64,000 bases of DNA, from NCBI RefSeq assembly GCF_016861975.1, contig NZ_BOMB01000024.1, forward strand, positions 62,001 to 126,000, in the 5' to 3' direction. Below are positions 32,753 through 42,376 of this stretch, piece after piece. The position numbers and the translations under genes are program-made. A model generated the notes under the pieces. It had not been told where the DNA came from. It saw only the letters and a list, made by a program, of their open reading frames with translations, and did not search any database. This DNA comes from Actinocatenispora rupis (lineage in GTDB: Bacteria; Actinomycetota; Actinomycetes; Mycobacteriales; Micromonosporaceae). Each line of letters begins with the position of its first letter. The stretch's first letter is position 1.

Positions 32753-34747
32753 TCAGTCCTCTGTGGACGGTGGGTCGATGCGGAACAGCGCGTCGGCGCA
32801 CTGCCGCCGCCAGTCGTCGTCCGCGGCGAGCGTGTCGGCCAGGTCGCTTCCCCAGATCTGCCGCCGGTCGCTGCCGACTCCGGTACGCAGCAGCGCCACG
32901 GCCCCGGCCGCGGCGGGCCCGATCTCGCCGAGGCACCGGACGGCGGCGGTCCGCGCCGTACCGTCGGGGATGGTCGGCGGTGGGTCGCCGCGCAGGATCG
33001 GCCAGTCCGCCGGCCGCATCCCGAGCCCGACGTCCCCGAGCGCCCGGACGAGCACCGGTACGACGGGCTCCGCGGCTCCGGCGACCCGCCAGTACGCGAC
33101 GGCGGCGCGGGCTGCCACTCCCGCGTCCTGGTGGCGGAGCAGCGTCCGGGCTTGCTCGGCGAACCCGGCGCCGGCCGGCCCGATCTCGGCGAGGGCGTCG
33201 AGTGCCGGTCGCGGGTCGGCGGCGCCCAGCCCGGTACCCAGCTCGGCGAGCAGCAGCGCCGGGTCCAGGTCGATGTGGTGCACGGCGAGCGCGGCGGCGA
33301 GCCGTACGCCGGGGTCGTCGTGGTCGCGCAGGGCGTGCAGGTCGGGCAGCGCCCCGGCGGCGGCCGGGCCGAACCGGTCGAGTACCCGGGTGACGCGGTC
33401 CGGCGCCGTCCCGAGGCCGCCGATCCAGCGCAGGATTCCGATCGACCCGATCCGGTTGCGTACCGCGTCGACGACCTCGGCGACGGCCGCGTCGGTCGGG
33501 GTGGTGACGCGGCCCAGCGCCTCGACCACCCCGAACCGCAGTACGCCGTCGGGCGCGGTCCGGACGTGGTCGAGCAGTGCCGGGCCGCAGGTCGCGGCCG
33601 CCCACGGCCCGAGCCGCGGCAGTACGTCGAACTCCAGCTCCAGCCAGCGCGGCTCGTCCGCGGTGAGCTGCTCCGCCACGTACCTGCCGATGCGCGGGTC
33701 GCGCAGCCGGCAGAGCGCGCGCAGCGGATCGTTGCCGGGGGTGCTGCGGTGTTGGTGGAGCGCGGCGAAGGTCGCCAGGCCGTCCGTGGCGTCGGGTGTC
33801 GTGCCGCCCGCGTACGACAGGGCGGCGCCGAAGTCGCCCGGGCCGAAGACCAGGTGGCGCCGCAGGTCCTGCGCGGTCTCGCCGTCCCCGGTCAGCGCCG
33901 CGCCGGTGGCGGCGAGGATCCGGACGAGCGCCGGCACCAGCCGTACGGCGGGGCGCCACGCCCGGAGCAGGTCGCCGGCGGTCCGCACCGTGCCGTCCCG
34001 GATCCACGTGTCCGGATGGCCCAGCAGCACCTCCATGCCGTCGAGTACGAGGTCGGGCCGGTCGGCCAGCCGCTCGCACAGGTGCGGTGCCGGGGACGGC
34101 ACCCGCGGCAGCTCGTCGTAGCCGGGCGCCGCCCCGGCCAGGCCACGTCGCAGGTCGGCCGGCGTGGTCGCCACGGTCACCGCGGCGGCGAACCGGGGCA
34201 GCGGCGCCGGATCGTCGAGCCGGTCCGCGACCGGTACGCCGAGGTCGGCGAGCGCGACGGTCACCGCGGCCCGGACCGCGGGGTTCGGATCCGTACGGCT
34301 CAGCCGGTGCAGCGTCGCGACCGCGCCGTCCGTCGCGACGCGGCCCAGCAGCGTCGCCGCCCAGGCACGTACGCCGGCGTCGGTGTCGGCGGCGAGCCGC
34401 TGGACCGTGGGCGTCGCGGCGGTGAGGGCGGCCTGCGCCGCGGTCAGGTTCGCCAGCCAGCCGGGCTGCTCCGGATCCGCCGACCGCTCGGTGACTTCGG
34501 TGAGCAGCCGCAGGATCCGGGTCCGGTCGACCCCCGGTACGTCGAGCAGCTTCACCAGGTACGGCACGGCGAGCGCGATCCCGGCGTACGCGTCGTCGTG
34601 CGGGACCTCGTACGCCCACCACACGGCGTCCAGCAACCGTTCCACGTCCGCCGGGGCGCCGCCGGCAGCCGCCGTCAGCAGCCGACGGACCCGGTCCCGC
34701 TCGTACCGGTACTCGTCGTCCTCGTCCGTGTCGTCCTCGTCCAGCAC
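32753..34747 (-). CDS. HEAT-repeat protein
   Basis: A 664-residue protein composed of HEAT/PBS-lyase-like helical repeats for nearly all its length: units such as HRLSRTDPNPAVRAAVTVALADLG and LRDHDDPGVRLAAALAVHHID recur. The first 15 residues are very acidic (LDEDDTDEDDEYRYE). No enzymatic domain is visible, so it is probably a protein-binding scaffold. It stands alone on the minus strand, 33 nt beyond the response regulator stop. Confidence 0.88.
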   Translation of the reverse strand: MLDEDDTDEDDEYRYERDRVRRLLTAAAGGAPADVERLLDAVWWAYEVPHDDAYAGIALAVPYLVKLLDVPGVDRTRILRLLTEVTERSADPEQPGWLANLTAAQAALTAATPTVQRLAADTDAGVRAWAATLLGRVATDGAVATLHRLSRTDPNPAVRAAVTVALADLGVPVADRLDDPAPLPRFAAAVTVATTPADLRRGLAGAAPGYDELPRVPSPAPHLCERLADRPDLVLDGMEVLLGHPDTWIRDGTVRTAGDLLRAWRPAVRLVPALVRILAATGAALTGDGETAQDLRRHLVFGPGDFGAALSYAGGTTPDATDGLATFAALHQHRSTPGNDPLRALCRLRDPRIGRYVAEQLTADEPRWLELEFDVLPRLGPWAAATCGPALLDHVRTAPDGVLRFGVVEALGRVTTPTDAAVAEVVDAVRNRIGSIGILRWIGGLGTAPDRVTRVLDRFGPAAAGALPDLHALRDHDDPGVRLAAALAVHHIDLDPALLLAELGTGLGAADPRPALDALAEIGPAGAGFAEQARTLLRHQDAGVAARAAVAYWRVAGAAEPVVPVLVRALGDVGLGMRPADWPILRGDPPPTIPDGTARTAAVRCLGEIGPAAAGAVALLRTGVGSDRRQIWGSDLADTLAADDDWRRQCADALFRIDPPSTED

Positions 34748-34780
34748 CGGCCGACCGTACCGACCGGGTGTGACGAGGGC

Positions 34781-35515
34781 TCAGAAGCGGGGCGCGTCCG
34801 GGGGTTCGAGCAGGCCGAGACGCAGCGCGGTCATCAGCGCCTGCGCACGGTTGCCGGCGCCGAGCTTCTCGTACAGCTTGGAGATGTGCGTCTTGGCGGT
34901 GGACTCCGAGACGTACAGCTGCTTGGCGATGCCGGCGACGCTCATGCCGTCGGCGAGCAGCTTGAGGACCTGCCCCTCGCGCGGGGACAGCTGCGGGCCG
35001 GACGGGGCGAGCCGGCGCTTCATGGCCTCGGCCAGGTCGGCCGCGGTGAACGCGTTCGGCGTGGAGGCGGCGTGCCGGGCGGCGGCGACGACGTCGTCCG
35101 CGGGCGCACTCTTCGGTACGAACGCGCTGGCGCCGGCTTCGAGCGCGCCGAACAGCTGGTCGTCCCCGGCGTACATGGTGAGGACGACGATGCCCATGGT
35201 CGGGTGCGCCTTGCGCAGCTGGCGGGTGGCGGACAGGCCGCTGCCGTCCGGCAACCGCAGGTCCATGATCACCACGTCGGGCTGGAGGGCCGCCGCCTGG
35301 CGTACTCCGTCGGCCGCGGTGCCGGCCTCGCCGGCCACCTCGAAGTTCGGGTCGCGTTCGAACGCGTGGCGCAGACCCTTGCGGATCAGGTCGTGGTCAT
35401 CGACCAGCAGGATCCTGGTGCGGCCGGTCGGCTGCTCGGACATCGTCGTCTGCTCCGGCACTCGGGGATCGTGGGCACGCGGAGTGTCGGGGGTGGGCCA
35501 CTGGCTGTCAGACAT
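34781..35515 (-). CDS. NarL/LuxR-family response regulator
   Basis: A 244-residue regulator: receiver domain (about 34-150) with DDHD, phospho-acceptor Asp in VVIMDLRLPDGSG and Lys in FVPKSA, then a LuxR-type helix-turn-helix (LSPREGQVLKLLADGMSVAG ... VSESTAKTHISKLYEKLG). ATG 35515 overlaps the kinase stop by 8 bases, indicating translational coupling; Met25 is an alternative start. It pairs with the upstream kinase. Confidence 0.93.
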   Translation of the reverse strand: MSDSQWPTPDTPRAHDPRVPEQTTMSEQPTGRTRILLVDDHDLIRKGLRHAFERDPNFEVAGEAGTAADGVRQAAALQPDVVIMDLRLPDGSGLSATRQLRKAHPTMGIVVLTMYAGDDQLFGALEAGASAFVPKSAPADDVVAAARHAASTPNAFTAADLAEAMKRRLAPSGPQLSPREGQVLKLLADGMSVAGIAKQLYVSESTAKTHISKLYEKLGAGNRAQALMTALRLGLLEPPDAPRF

Positions 35516-37163
35516 TGTCCGCCTCCATACCCTCCGCTGCCGATACGCTACCCTGCCGGGGCCTCGTACCGAGCACAGCGGCGATGGTTGTTCCGCTCGG
35601 CTTGCGTGGGCTGATCCGTAGATCGGCCCGGATCCGCCGGGACCGCTCCGCCATGATCTTGAGGCCGTAGCTGCGTTCGCCGGTCTCCGCGGGCATGCCG
35701 AGGCCGTCGTCCGACACCTCGATCCGGGCGTACGGCGGGTCGATCTCGCAGGTCACCCACAGGTTCTCAGCATGCGCGTGTTTGCGCGCGTTGGTGATCG
35801 CCTCCTGCCCGATCCGCAGGAGTTCGGTCTCCACCGTGGCCGGCAACCGGGCAGTCGACTCGTCCAGGGACAGATGGACACGCATCCCGCTCGACGCGCC
35901 GACGGTACGGGCGTAGTCGGCGAGGGCGGTGGCCAGCCCGCCGGACGGGTCCACGTCGGTACGCAGCTCGAACAGCGACAGGCGCAGCTCGGTGATCACC
36001 CGGGTGACCTCGGCGCGCAGGGTGTGCAGGTCGTCGATCGCCTCGTCGGCACCGGACACGCCGGACAGCGACCCGACCGCGTTGTCGATCCCGTACCCGA
36101 CCATGACGAGTTCCTGCGCGACGCCGTCGTGGATCTCCCGGGCGAGGCGCTGCCGTTCCTCGGTCGTGGCCAGCGCGCGTACCTCGTCGAACAGCAGCGC
36201 GGCCTCCAGCCGCAGCGCCGCGGAGGCGACCAGGCCGCGGACGTTGGCCACCGTCTCCGGCGGGTACGCGCCGGCCCGGTCGGCCTCGACGACCAGCAGG
36301 CCGATGCTGCGTACCCCCGCCACCAGCGGTACGACCAGGGCGGACACCGTGCCGCCGACGGCCGACCGGGCCAGCGACCGGGACGCCAGGTGCGGCTGCT
36401 GGCTGACCCACGCCTCGGCGATCGGGGTGTCCGCCGACAGCGACGTCTCCCAGTCCGTACGCTCCGGGCCGCGCTGCGCGAGCACGACCAGGCGCCCGCC
36501 GCCAGACCGGCCGAGTACGGCGGCGCGGTCCGCGGGCGCGGTGGCCACCACCTCGTCGAGCAGCCCCGCGGCGATCCCGCCCAGGTCCAGGGTTCCCCCG
36601 GGCAACTGTCGCGCCACCGTACGCAGCTGCGTCAGCAGCCGGGTCGCCGCCACGTACGGCTGGGGTTCGTCGGGGCGGCCCCGCTGGTACATGCGGCGGC
36701 CGGCGAGCCCACCGGCGACCGTGACGAGCAGCCACAGCACGGCCGGGATGAGGAAGTCGGCGGTACCGAGCCGGCCGCTCGCGGCGCCGGCACCGAGTAC
36801 GGCGGCGACCGCGAACAGCGCCATCCCCAGCGCCTCCGCCGTACTGGCGAACAGCGCGGCGGCCCGCACCGGCACGATCAGGTACGGCAGGGTCGCCCCG
36901 TACGGCGTGTCCAGGGCGGCCGCGGACAGTGCGACGACGACGATCTCGGCGATGCGGCCGAGCCGGCCGAGTACCGGATGCTCGGGGACCAGCAGGCCGG
37001 GCAGCGCGGCCACCGCGAGCAGACCGCACCAGGCCAGCGTGCCCGGCCGCGGCACCGACACCAGGGCGAGCGCGACGACGAGGACGAGCATCCCGCCGCG
37101 CATGATCCGGACGAGGTGGACGGCCGGCGACGACGGCGCCTCACCGGTACGTTGCTCGCTCAC
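35508..37163 (-). CDS. membrane histidine kinase with GAF domain
   Basis: A 551-residue sensor kinase: about five membrane helices (20-155), a GAF-like domain (180-325), the HisKA_3 dimerisation helix with phospho-His in LAREIHDGVAQEL (about 345), and a HATPase domain with DDGLGMP and YGLKIMAERS. GTG 37163 is the start. It overlaps its response regulator gene. The same pair lies near glucokinase in Streptomyces (SCO2120-2121). The signal is not known. Confidence 0.92.
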   Translation of the reverse strand: MSEQRTGEAPSSPAVHLVRIMRGGMLVLVVALALVSVPRPGTLAWCGLLAVAALPGLLVPEHPVLGRLGRIAEIVVVALSAAALDTPYGATLPYLIVPVRAAALFASTAEALGMALFAVAAVLGAGAASGRLGTADFLIPAVLWLLVTVAGGLAGRRMYQRGRPDEPQPYVAATRLLTQLRTVARQLPGGTLDLGGIAAGLLDEVVATAPADRAAVLGRSGGGRLVVLAQRGPERTDWETSLSADTPIAEAWVSQQPHLASRSLARSAVGGTVSALVVPLVAGVRSIGLLVVEADRAGAYPPETVANVRGLVASAALRLEAALLFDEVRALATTEERQRLAREIHDGVAQELVMVGYGIDNAVGSLSGVSGADEAIDDLHTLRAEVTRVITELRLSLFELRTDVDPSGGLATALADYARTVGASSGMRVHLSLDESTARLPATVETELLRIGQEAITNARKHAHAENLWVTCEIDPPYARIEVSDDGLGMPAETGERSYGLKIMAERSRRIRADLRISPRKPSGTTIAAVLGTRPRQGSVSAAEGMEADNV

Positions 37164-37190
37164 CCGACCACCCTGTCACGGGGTGGGCCC

Positions 37191-38981
37191 TCAGGTGTAG
37201 ATGGCAGCGATCTCGTCTGCGTACTCCTTGAGCACCACGCCGCGCTTGACCTTCAGCGACGGCGTCATCTCGCCGGTCTCCTCGCTGAAGTCGCGGGGCA
37301 GGATCCGGAACACCTTGATCGCCTCGGCCCGGGAGACCGCCCGGTTCGCCTCGTCCACCGCCGCCTGGATCTCCGCCCGTACGTCCGGGTCGGTGGCCAG
37401 GTCCGCGGCGGACGTGCCGGCCGGCTTGCCGTGGGAGGCGAGCCAGTCCGGCAGCGACTCCGGGTCGAGCGTGACCAGCGCGGCGATGAACGGCTGCCGG
37501 TCGCCGACGACCATGCACTGGCTGACCAGCGGATGCGCCCGCACCCGGTCCTCCAGTACGGCGGGGGCGACGTTCTTGCCGCCCGCGGTCACGATGATCT
37601 CCTTCTTGCGCCCGGTGATGGTCAGGAAACCCTCGTCGTCGAGTTCGGCCAGGTCGCCGGTGTGGAAGAACCCGTCGGCGGTGAACGCCTCCGCGGTCGC
37701 CTCGTCGTTGCCCCAGTACCCGGCGAAGACGTGGTCGCCCTTGACGAGCAGCTCGCCGTCGTCGGCGATGCGTACCTCGGAGCCGGGGATCGGCAGCCCG
37801 ACCGTACCGATCTTGAACTTGTGCTCCTGGCTGACCGCGATGACCGGCGACGTCTCGGTCATCCCGTACCCCTCGTACACGGTGACGCCGACGCCGCGGA
37901 AGAAGTGCGCCAGCCGTTCACCGAGCGGGGCACCGCCCGAGATCGCGTGCACGCACTGGCCACCCATCGCCGCGCGGAGCTTCGAGTACACCAGCTTGTC
38001 GAAGACGGCGTGCTGGATCCGGGTGCCGAGGCCGATCCGCCCCGCCGTGAGCCCCTTGCTGTACGCGATGGCGACCCGCTCGGCCCGGTCGAAGATGGCG
38101 CCCTTGCCCTCGCCGTGCGCCTTCTGCTTCGCGCCGTTGTACACCTTCTCGAACACCCGCGGCACGGCAAGCAGGAACGTCGGCCGGAACGACTGGAGGT
38201 CGGGCAGCAGGTTCTTCACGTCGGCGGTGTGGCCCATCCGGGCCCGCGCCTGCACCACCCCGACCTGGATGATCCGCGCGAACGAGTGCGCCAGCGGCAG
38301 GAACAGCAGCGTCGCCGACCGCTCGTTGAACAGCGACAGCAGGCCGGGCACGGTGTTCTGGATGTCGGCGGCCAGGTTCCGGTGGGTGAGCATGCAGCCC
38401 TTCGGCCGCCCCGTCGTACCGGAGGTGTAGATCAGCGTGGCCACGTCGTCGGCGCCGCGGCTGCGGCGGCGCTCGTCGACCTGCTCCGGCGGTACCGCGC
38501 CGCCGGCCTCGACCAGCGAGCCGACCGCGTCGTCGTCGATCGTCCAGACCTGCTTCAGCTCGGTCAGCCGGTCCCGCAGGTCGTCGACCAGCGCCCGGTG
38601 GTCGGGCGTCTCCACCAGGCAGGCCACCGCGCCCGAGTTGCTGAGGATCCACTCGACCTGATCCGAACTGGACGTCTCGTACACGGGGACGGTGACGCCG
38701 CCGGCGGCCCAGATCGCGTAGTCCAGCAGGGTCCACTCGTACCGGGTCTTGGACATGAGGCCGATCCGGTCACCCGGGGCCAGACCGCTCGCGATCAGGC
38801 CGCGCGCCACCGCCACGACCTCGTCCCGGAACTGCCGGGTCGTCACCGGCTCCCACTCCGAGCCGCGCAGACGGGAGAACTGGACCGTGTCCGGGTACTC
38901 CTCGGCGTTGCGCCACACCACGTCGGTGAGGTTCACGTCGTCGGCGACGGTGACGACCGGGGGAACGGTCAACTCGCGCAC
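37191..38981 (-). CDS. long-chain fatty-acid-CoA ligase, FadD15-like
   Basis: A 596-residue ANL-superfamily ligase that activates fatty acids through an acyl-AMP. Motif A10-type LIYTSGTTGRPKGCMLTHRN lies near 185, YEGYGMTETSPV near 370, and HTGDLAELDDEGFL near 440. It aligns with FadD15 (Rv2187), which in M. tuberculosis sits beside pimB and the TB16.3 gene, as here. GTG 38981 is the start. The C-terminus ends in a short basic/acidic tail. Confidence 0.93.
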   Translation of the reverse strand: MRELTVPPVVTVADDVNLTDVVWRNAEEYPDTVQFSRLRGSEWEPVTTRQFRDEVVAVARGLIASGLAPGDRIGLMSKTRYEWTLLDYAIWAAGGVTVPVYETSSSDQVEWILSNSGAVACLVETPDHRALVDDLRDRLTELKQVWTIDDDAVGSLVEAGGAVPPEQVDERRRSRGADDVATLIYTSGTTGRPKGCMLTHRNLAADIQNTVPGLLSLFNERSATLLFLPLAHSFARIIQVGVVQARARMGHTADVKNLLPDLQSFRPTFLLAVPRVFEKVYNGAKQKAHGEGKGAIFDRAERVAIAYSKGLTAGRIGLGTRIQHAVFDKLVYSKLRAAMGGQCVHAISGGAPLGERLAHFFRGVGVTVYEGYGMTETSPVIAVSQEHKFKIGTVGLPIPGSEVRIADDGELLVKGDHVFAGYWGNDEATAEAFTADGFFHTGDLAELDDEGFLTITGRKKEIIVTAGGKNVAPAVLEDRVRAHPLVSQCMVVGDRQPFIAALVTLDPESLPDWLASHGKPAGTSAADLATDPDVRAEIQAAVDEANRAVSRAEAIKVFRILPRDFSEETGEMTPSLKVKRGVVLKEYADEIAAIYT

Positions 38982-39136
38982 GCTGGGCTCCTCGCGCTGC
39001 CGGCCGGTCTGGCCGCGCTGGTCGGCTGCTGGTGGTGATCACCGACACGAAAACTCGGTGATCTCCTCGAAACCTACCGCCCGGTCACCCCTACCACGAG
39101 TCCCGGTGGCGGAATGGGCTGTGGAAGGCTGACCGG

Positions 39137-39538
39137 GTGCCCCAGGTGGACGTGCTGCAGGAGATGTTCGTGGCGGCCCCGCCGCGCCGGGTGGCCGACC
39201 GGCTGGCCGACCCGGCGGTACCGGCCGCGCTGTGGCCGGACCTGACCGTGACGGTCACCGAGCGCCGCGGCGACGAGGGCCGGCGGTACGCGGTGGACGG
39301 CGCCTGGCGCGGGACCGCGGAGCTGTGGCTCGAACCCTGCGCGGACGGCGTCCTCGTGCACGCGTACCTGCGGGTCGACCGGGCCGCGGGCGTACCGTCG
39401 GCGGCCGCCTGCGGGCGGGAGTGGCGGCGGCGGGACGCGGCGATGCGGCGCGCGCTGTGGCCGTACAAGGACGAGCTGGAGGCGGATCGGTCACCCGGTG
39501 ACCCCGTGGCACCCCGGCCACGTGCGCACGCGGAGTAG
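39137..39538 (+). CDS. START/SRPBCC-like small protein
   Basis: A 133-residue protein. Residues 5-105 fit a helix-grip fold: MFVAAPPRRVADRLADPAVPA resembles the first strand-helix of SRPBCC proteins, and GTAELWLEPCADGVLVHAYL is a later strand pair. The tail is basic and Pro-rich. It lies 11 nt before a clearer SRPBCC gene and is probably cotranscribed with it. Lipid binding is inferred. Confidence 0.68.
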   Translation: MPQVDVLQEMFVAAPPRRVADRLADPAVPAALWPDLTVTVTERRGDEGRRYAVDGAWRGTAELWLEPCADGVLVHAYLRVDRAAGVPSAAACGREWRRRDAAMRRALWPYKDELEADRSPGDPVAPRPRAHAE

Positions 39539-39549
39539 CCTCACGGTCC

Positions 39550-39996
39550 ATGACGGACTCCTCCACGCAGTCGATCGTCGTGGCCAGCACCCTGGGGCAG
39601 GTCACGGAGATCATCACCGACTTCCCCTCGTACCCGGAGTGGGCGAGCGGGGTGAAGACGGTCGAGGTGTTCGAGGAGTACGAGGACGGCTATGCCAGCC
39701 GGGTGCGGTTCGTGCTCGACGCCGGCGTGCTGAAGGACGACTACGTCCTGGAGTACGAGTACGCGGAGGACCTGTCGCGCATCCAGTGGCGGCTGGTCGA
39801 GCCGTCGAAGGTGCAGAAGGCGCAGGTCGGGGCGTACGACCTGGACGACAACGGCGACGGCACCGTGACCGTGACGTACTCCCTGTCGGTGGAGCTGGCG
39901 ACCCCGATGCTCGGGATGCTGCGCCGGCGGGCCGAGAAGATGATCATGGACGTGGCGCTCAAGGAGCTGAAGAAGCGGGCCGAGGCGACGGCCTGA
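39550..39996 (+). CDS. SRPBCC (polyketide cyclase/lipid transport) family protein, TB16.3-like
   Basis: A 148-residue helix-grip protein: DFPSYPEWASGVKTVEVFEE near the start, a central strand pair VQKAQVGAYDLDDNGDGTVTVTY, and the long C-terminal helix RRRAEKMIMDVALKELKKRAE. The text matches the mycobacterial TB16.3 family (Rv2185c), located in the same neighbourhood. It probably binds a hydrophobic ligand. Confidence 0.9.
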   Translation: MTDSSTQSIVVASTLGQVTEIITDFPSYPEWASGVKTVEVFEEYEDGYASRVRFVLDAGVLKDDYVLEYEYAEDLSRIQWRLVEPSKVQKAQVGAYDLDDNGDGTVTVTYSLSVELATPMLGMLRRRAEKMIMDVALKELKKRAEATA

Positions 39997-40113
39997 GCCG
40001 CGCCGCAGCAACGGCCCGAGCTGCGCCGGGGCAACGGCCTGAGCCCCGCCGCAGGTCGGTCAGTAGAGTTTCATTCCGGTCGGACCCGTTCGGGTCCGGG
40101 GCGGGAGTGCGCG

Positions 40114-40467
40114 GTGGGATCCTCAGCGGTACGGGACGAGGCGGAGAAGCTCGTCTCCGAGGTTTTCGCGGCCGCCGCGCGGGCGGCCCGGGACGTACCG
40201 GGAGACCCGGGGTGCCGGTGCCCGGTGTGCCGCACGGTCGAGGCCGTGCGCGCGCCCGACCCGGCGGTGGCCTCGCGGGTCGCCGGCGCCGTCGGGGACG
40301 TGGCCAGCGGCGTGGCCGGGCTGCTGCGCTCGCTGTCCGACCTCGCCACCGACACACCGCGACACACCGCGGACGACGAGCCCGACGGCACGGGCCCGTC
40401 CGCCGAGCACGACGGTCCCGCCGGTACGGGCGGGGCGGAGCAGAAGGGAGACGGCGGGTGTCACTGA
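40114..40467 (+). CDS. conserved hypothetical protein (DUF5304-like)
   Basis: A 117-residue protein from GTG 40114. An N-terminal helix (RDEAEKLVSEVFAAAARAAR) is followed by CRCPVC, an amphipathic helix and an acidic, Gly-rich tail. Streptomyces has a small DUF5304-type protein beside its glucokinase gene, which I take as the likely relative. It overlaps the glucokinase gene by 10 bases, so translation is coupled. The function is unknown. Confidence 0.72.
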   Translation: MGSSAVRDEAEKLVSEVFAAAARAARDVPGDPGCRCPVCRTVEAVRAPDPAVASRVAGAVGDVASGVAGLLRSLSDLATDTPRHTADDEPDGTGPSAEHDGPAGTGGAEQKGDGGCH

Positions 40468-41402
40468 CGATCGGGGTGGACGTCGGCGGAACGAAGGTGG
40501 CCGCCGCGGTCGTCGAGGAGGACGGCTCGGTACTCGCGCAGACCCGTCGCCACACGCCGGCCGACGACGTCTCGCAGACCCTCCAGATGATCATGGACGC
40601 GGTCGAGGAGCTGGTCACCGCGCACGACGTCGAGGCGATCGGCATCGGCGCCGCCGGCTGGATCGACGCGGCCCGCTCCACCGTGCTGTTCGCGCCGAAC
40701 ATCGCCTGGCGCAACGAACCGCTCCAGGCCGAGCTGGCCGACAAGTTCGGGCTTCCGGTCGTCGTCGAGAACGACGCGAACGTCGCCGCCTGGGCCGAGT
40801 ACCGGTTCGGCGCGGGGCGCGACGTCGAGTCCATGCTGATGTACACGGTGGGCACCGGCATCGGCGGCGCCGTCATCATGGACGGCCGGCTCATCCGCGG
40901 CGCGCACGGCATCGCCGCCGAACTCGGCCACCTCATCGCCGTACCGGACGGGCAGATCTGCGGGTGCGGCCGCCGCGGCTGCCTGGAGCAGTACGCCAGC
41001 GGTCAGGCCCTCGTCCGCCTCGGCCAGGCCGCCGTCGCGCACGACCCCGACTCCGCACCCATCCTCGGCGAACTCGCCGGCGGCGTACCGTCCGCGGTCA
41101 CCGGGCCGATGATCACCGACGCGGCCCGCCGCGGCGACACCGCCTCCGTCGGCGCGCTCGCCGACATCGGCAAGTGGCTCGGCATCGCCTGCGTCGACCT
41201 CGTCCAGGCGCTCGACCCGCAGGTCATCGTCATCGGCGGCGGCGTCGTCGACGCCGGCGACCTGCTGCTGGACCCCACCCGCGCGTCGTACGCGGCGGGC
41301 ATGGCGCAGCGCGGCCGGCTCCCCGTCGCCGAACTGCGCCCGGCCGAGATGGGCAACACGGCGGGCGTCGTAGGGGCAGCCGACCTCGCTCGGTCTCGTT
41401 AG
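40458..41402 (+). CDS. ROK-family glucokinase
   Basis: A 314-residue kinase that phosphorylates glucose with ATP. The phosphate loop is GVDVGGTKVAAAVV (residues 6-19), the sugar-binding ENDANVAAWAE is near 112, GTGIGGAV near 133, and the zinc/ROK signature CGCGRRGCLEQYASG near 173. In Streptomyces this enzyme (GlkA, SCO2126) also mediates carbon catabolite repression. GTG 40458 overlaps the previous gene. An inverted repeat follows the stop. Confidence 0.94.
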   Translation: MSLTIGVDVGGTKVAAAVVEEDGSVLAQTRRHTPADDVSQTLQMIMDAVEELVTAHDVEAIGIGAAGWIDAARSTVLFAPNIAWRNEPLQAELADKFGLPVVVENDANVAAWAEYRFGAGRDVESMLMYTVGTGIGGAVIMDGRLIRGAHGIAAELGHLIAVPDGQICGCGRRGCLEQYASGQALVRLGQAAVAHDPDSAPILGELAGGVPSAVTGPMITDAARRGDTASVGALADIGKWLGIACVDLVQALDPQVIVIGGGVVDAGDLLLDPTRASYAAGMAQRGRLPVAELRPAEMGNTAGVVGAADLARSR

Positions 41403-41415
41403 GGGCGCTGCGCCG

Positions 41416-41507
41416 GGCTCGTTCGTCCGCTCGCCGCGCCGATCCCCGGCTTGTGTGCCTCTACGCACACGGCGCCGGGTCTCGGCTTGCGAGCGAACGA
41501 ACGAGCC
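41416..41507. repeat. inverted repeat after glucokinase
   Basis: GGCTCGTTCGT (41416-41426) and ACGAACGAGCC (41497-41507) are perfect complements separated by 70 bp, with further GCGAGC/GCTCGC words nearby. It may end transcription of the glucokinase gene or be a mobile hairpin element. No T-run is present. Confidence 0.55.
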
Positions 41508-41581
41508 TCGGCTCGCTCGCGTCCCCACGGGGTGACGGTGAGAGCCAGAGCCAAGAGCCAAAGCGTGATCGGAGGGTACGG

Positions 41582-42256
41582 GTGGCGGTGCGGGTGACGG
41601 TGCTGAGCTACAACGTGCACGGGCTGAAGGACGACCGGGCGGCGCTGTACCGGGTGGTGCGGGCGGCGCGGCCGGACGTGGTGCTCGTACAGGAGGCGCC
41701 GCGGCGGCTGCGGTGGCGGTCCCGGTGCGCGGAGCTGGCCCGCGGCTGCGGCCTGTACTTCGGCGCCGGTGGCGGGCCGGCGCTCGGCAACCTGGTGATG
41801 GTCGGGCAGCGGGTGCGGGTGCTGGCGGACCGGCCGCTGCGGTTCCCGCTGCGGCCGGGGCGGCACCTGCGCGGGATCGCGTTCGCGGACTGCGAGGTGG
41901 GCGGGGTGCGGTTCACCGCGGCCGGCACGCACCTGAGTACGGACTCGGACGAGCGGCTGGACCAGGCGGACCGGCTCGCGGCCGTACTGGCGGTGCAGCC
42001 GACGCCGCTGGTCGTCGGCGCCGACCTGAACGAGCCGCCCGGCGGTGCGGCCTGGCAGCGGCTGCTGTCCGCCGACCTGCGCGACACCGCAGACGGCAAC
42101 ACGGCGACCTATCCGGCCTCCGCGCCGCACTCCCGGCTCGACGCGGTGCTCACCGACCCCACCACCACGACCGTCCGGTACGAGGTGGTCGCGGACCGCG
42201 ACACCCGTGCCGCCTCCGACCACCTGCCGGTCCTCGCGGAGATCACCCTGTCGTGA
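41582..42256 (+). CDS. endonuclease/exonuclease/phosphatase (EEP) family protein
   Basis: A 224-residue protein with the EEP fold: YNVHGLKDD (about 10), the metal-binding Glu in LVQEAP, GTHLSTDS near 122, GADLNEPPG near 148 and the closing SDHLPVLAE. This set matches Mg2+-dependent phosphodiesterases such as exonuclease III or inositol phosphatases. It has no export signal, so it is probably cytosolic. GTG 41582 is the start. The substrate is unknown. Confidence 0.9.
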   Translation: MAVRVTVLSYNVHGLKDDRAALYRVVRAARPDVVLVQEAPRRLRWRSRCAELARGCGLYFGAGGGPALGNLVMVGQRVRVLADRPLRFPLRPGRHLRGIAFADCEVGGVRFTAAGTHLSTDSDERLDQADRLAAVLAVQPTPLVVGADLNEPPGGAAWQRLLSADLRDTADGNTATYPASAPHSRLDAVLTDPTTTTVRYEVVADRDTRAASDHLPVLAEITLS

Positions 42257-42277
42257 TCGTCTGTTAGGGTCGGCGGG

Positions 42278-42293
42278 CGGCAGGATCCTGCCG
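42278..42293. promoter_or_regulatory. 16-bp perfect palindrome before the MoxR module
   Basis: CGGCAGGATCCTGCCG is a perfect inverted repeat 84 bp before the module's first start codon and 22 nt after the EEP gene stop. It could be an operator or a short hairpin; there is no T-run after it. Confidence 0.45.
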
Positions 42294-42376
42294 TGATCCG
42301 TTGGTACGAGACATTCACGGTGATGCGAATGACGACCAGGACAGGATCGGAGGCGCGACCCACCCGCGAAGGGTAG

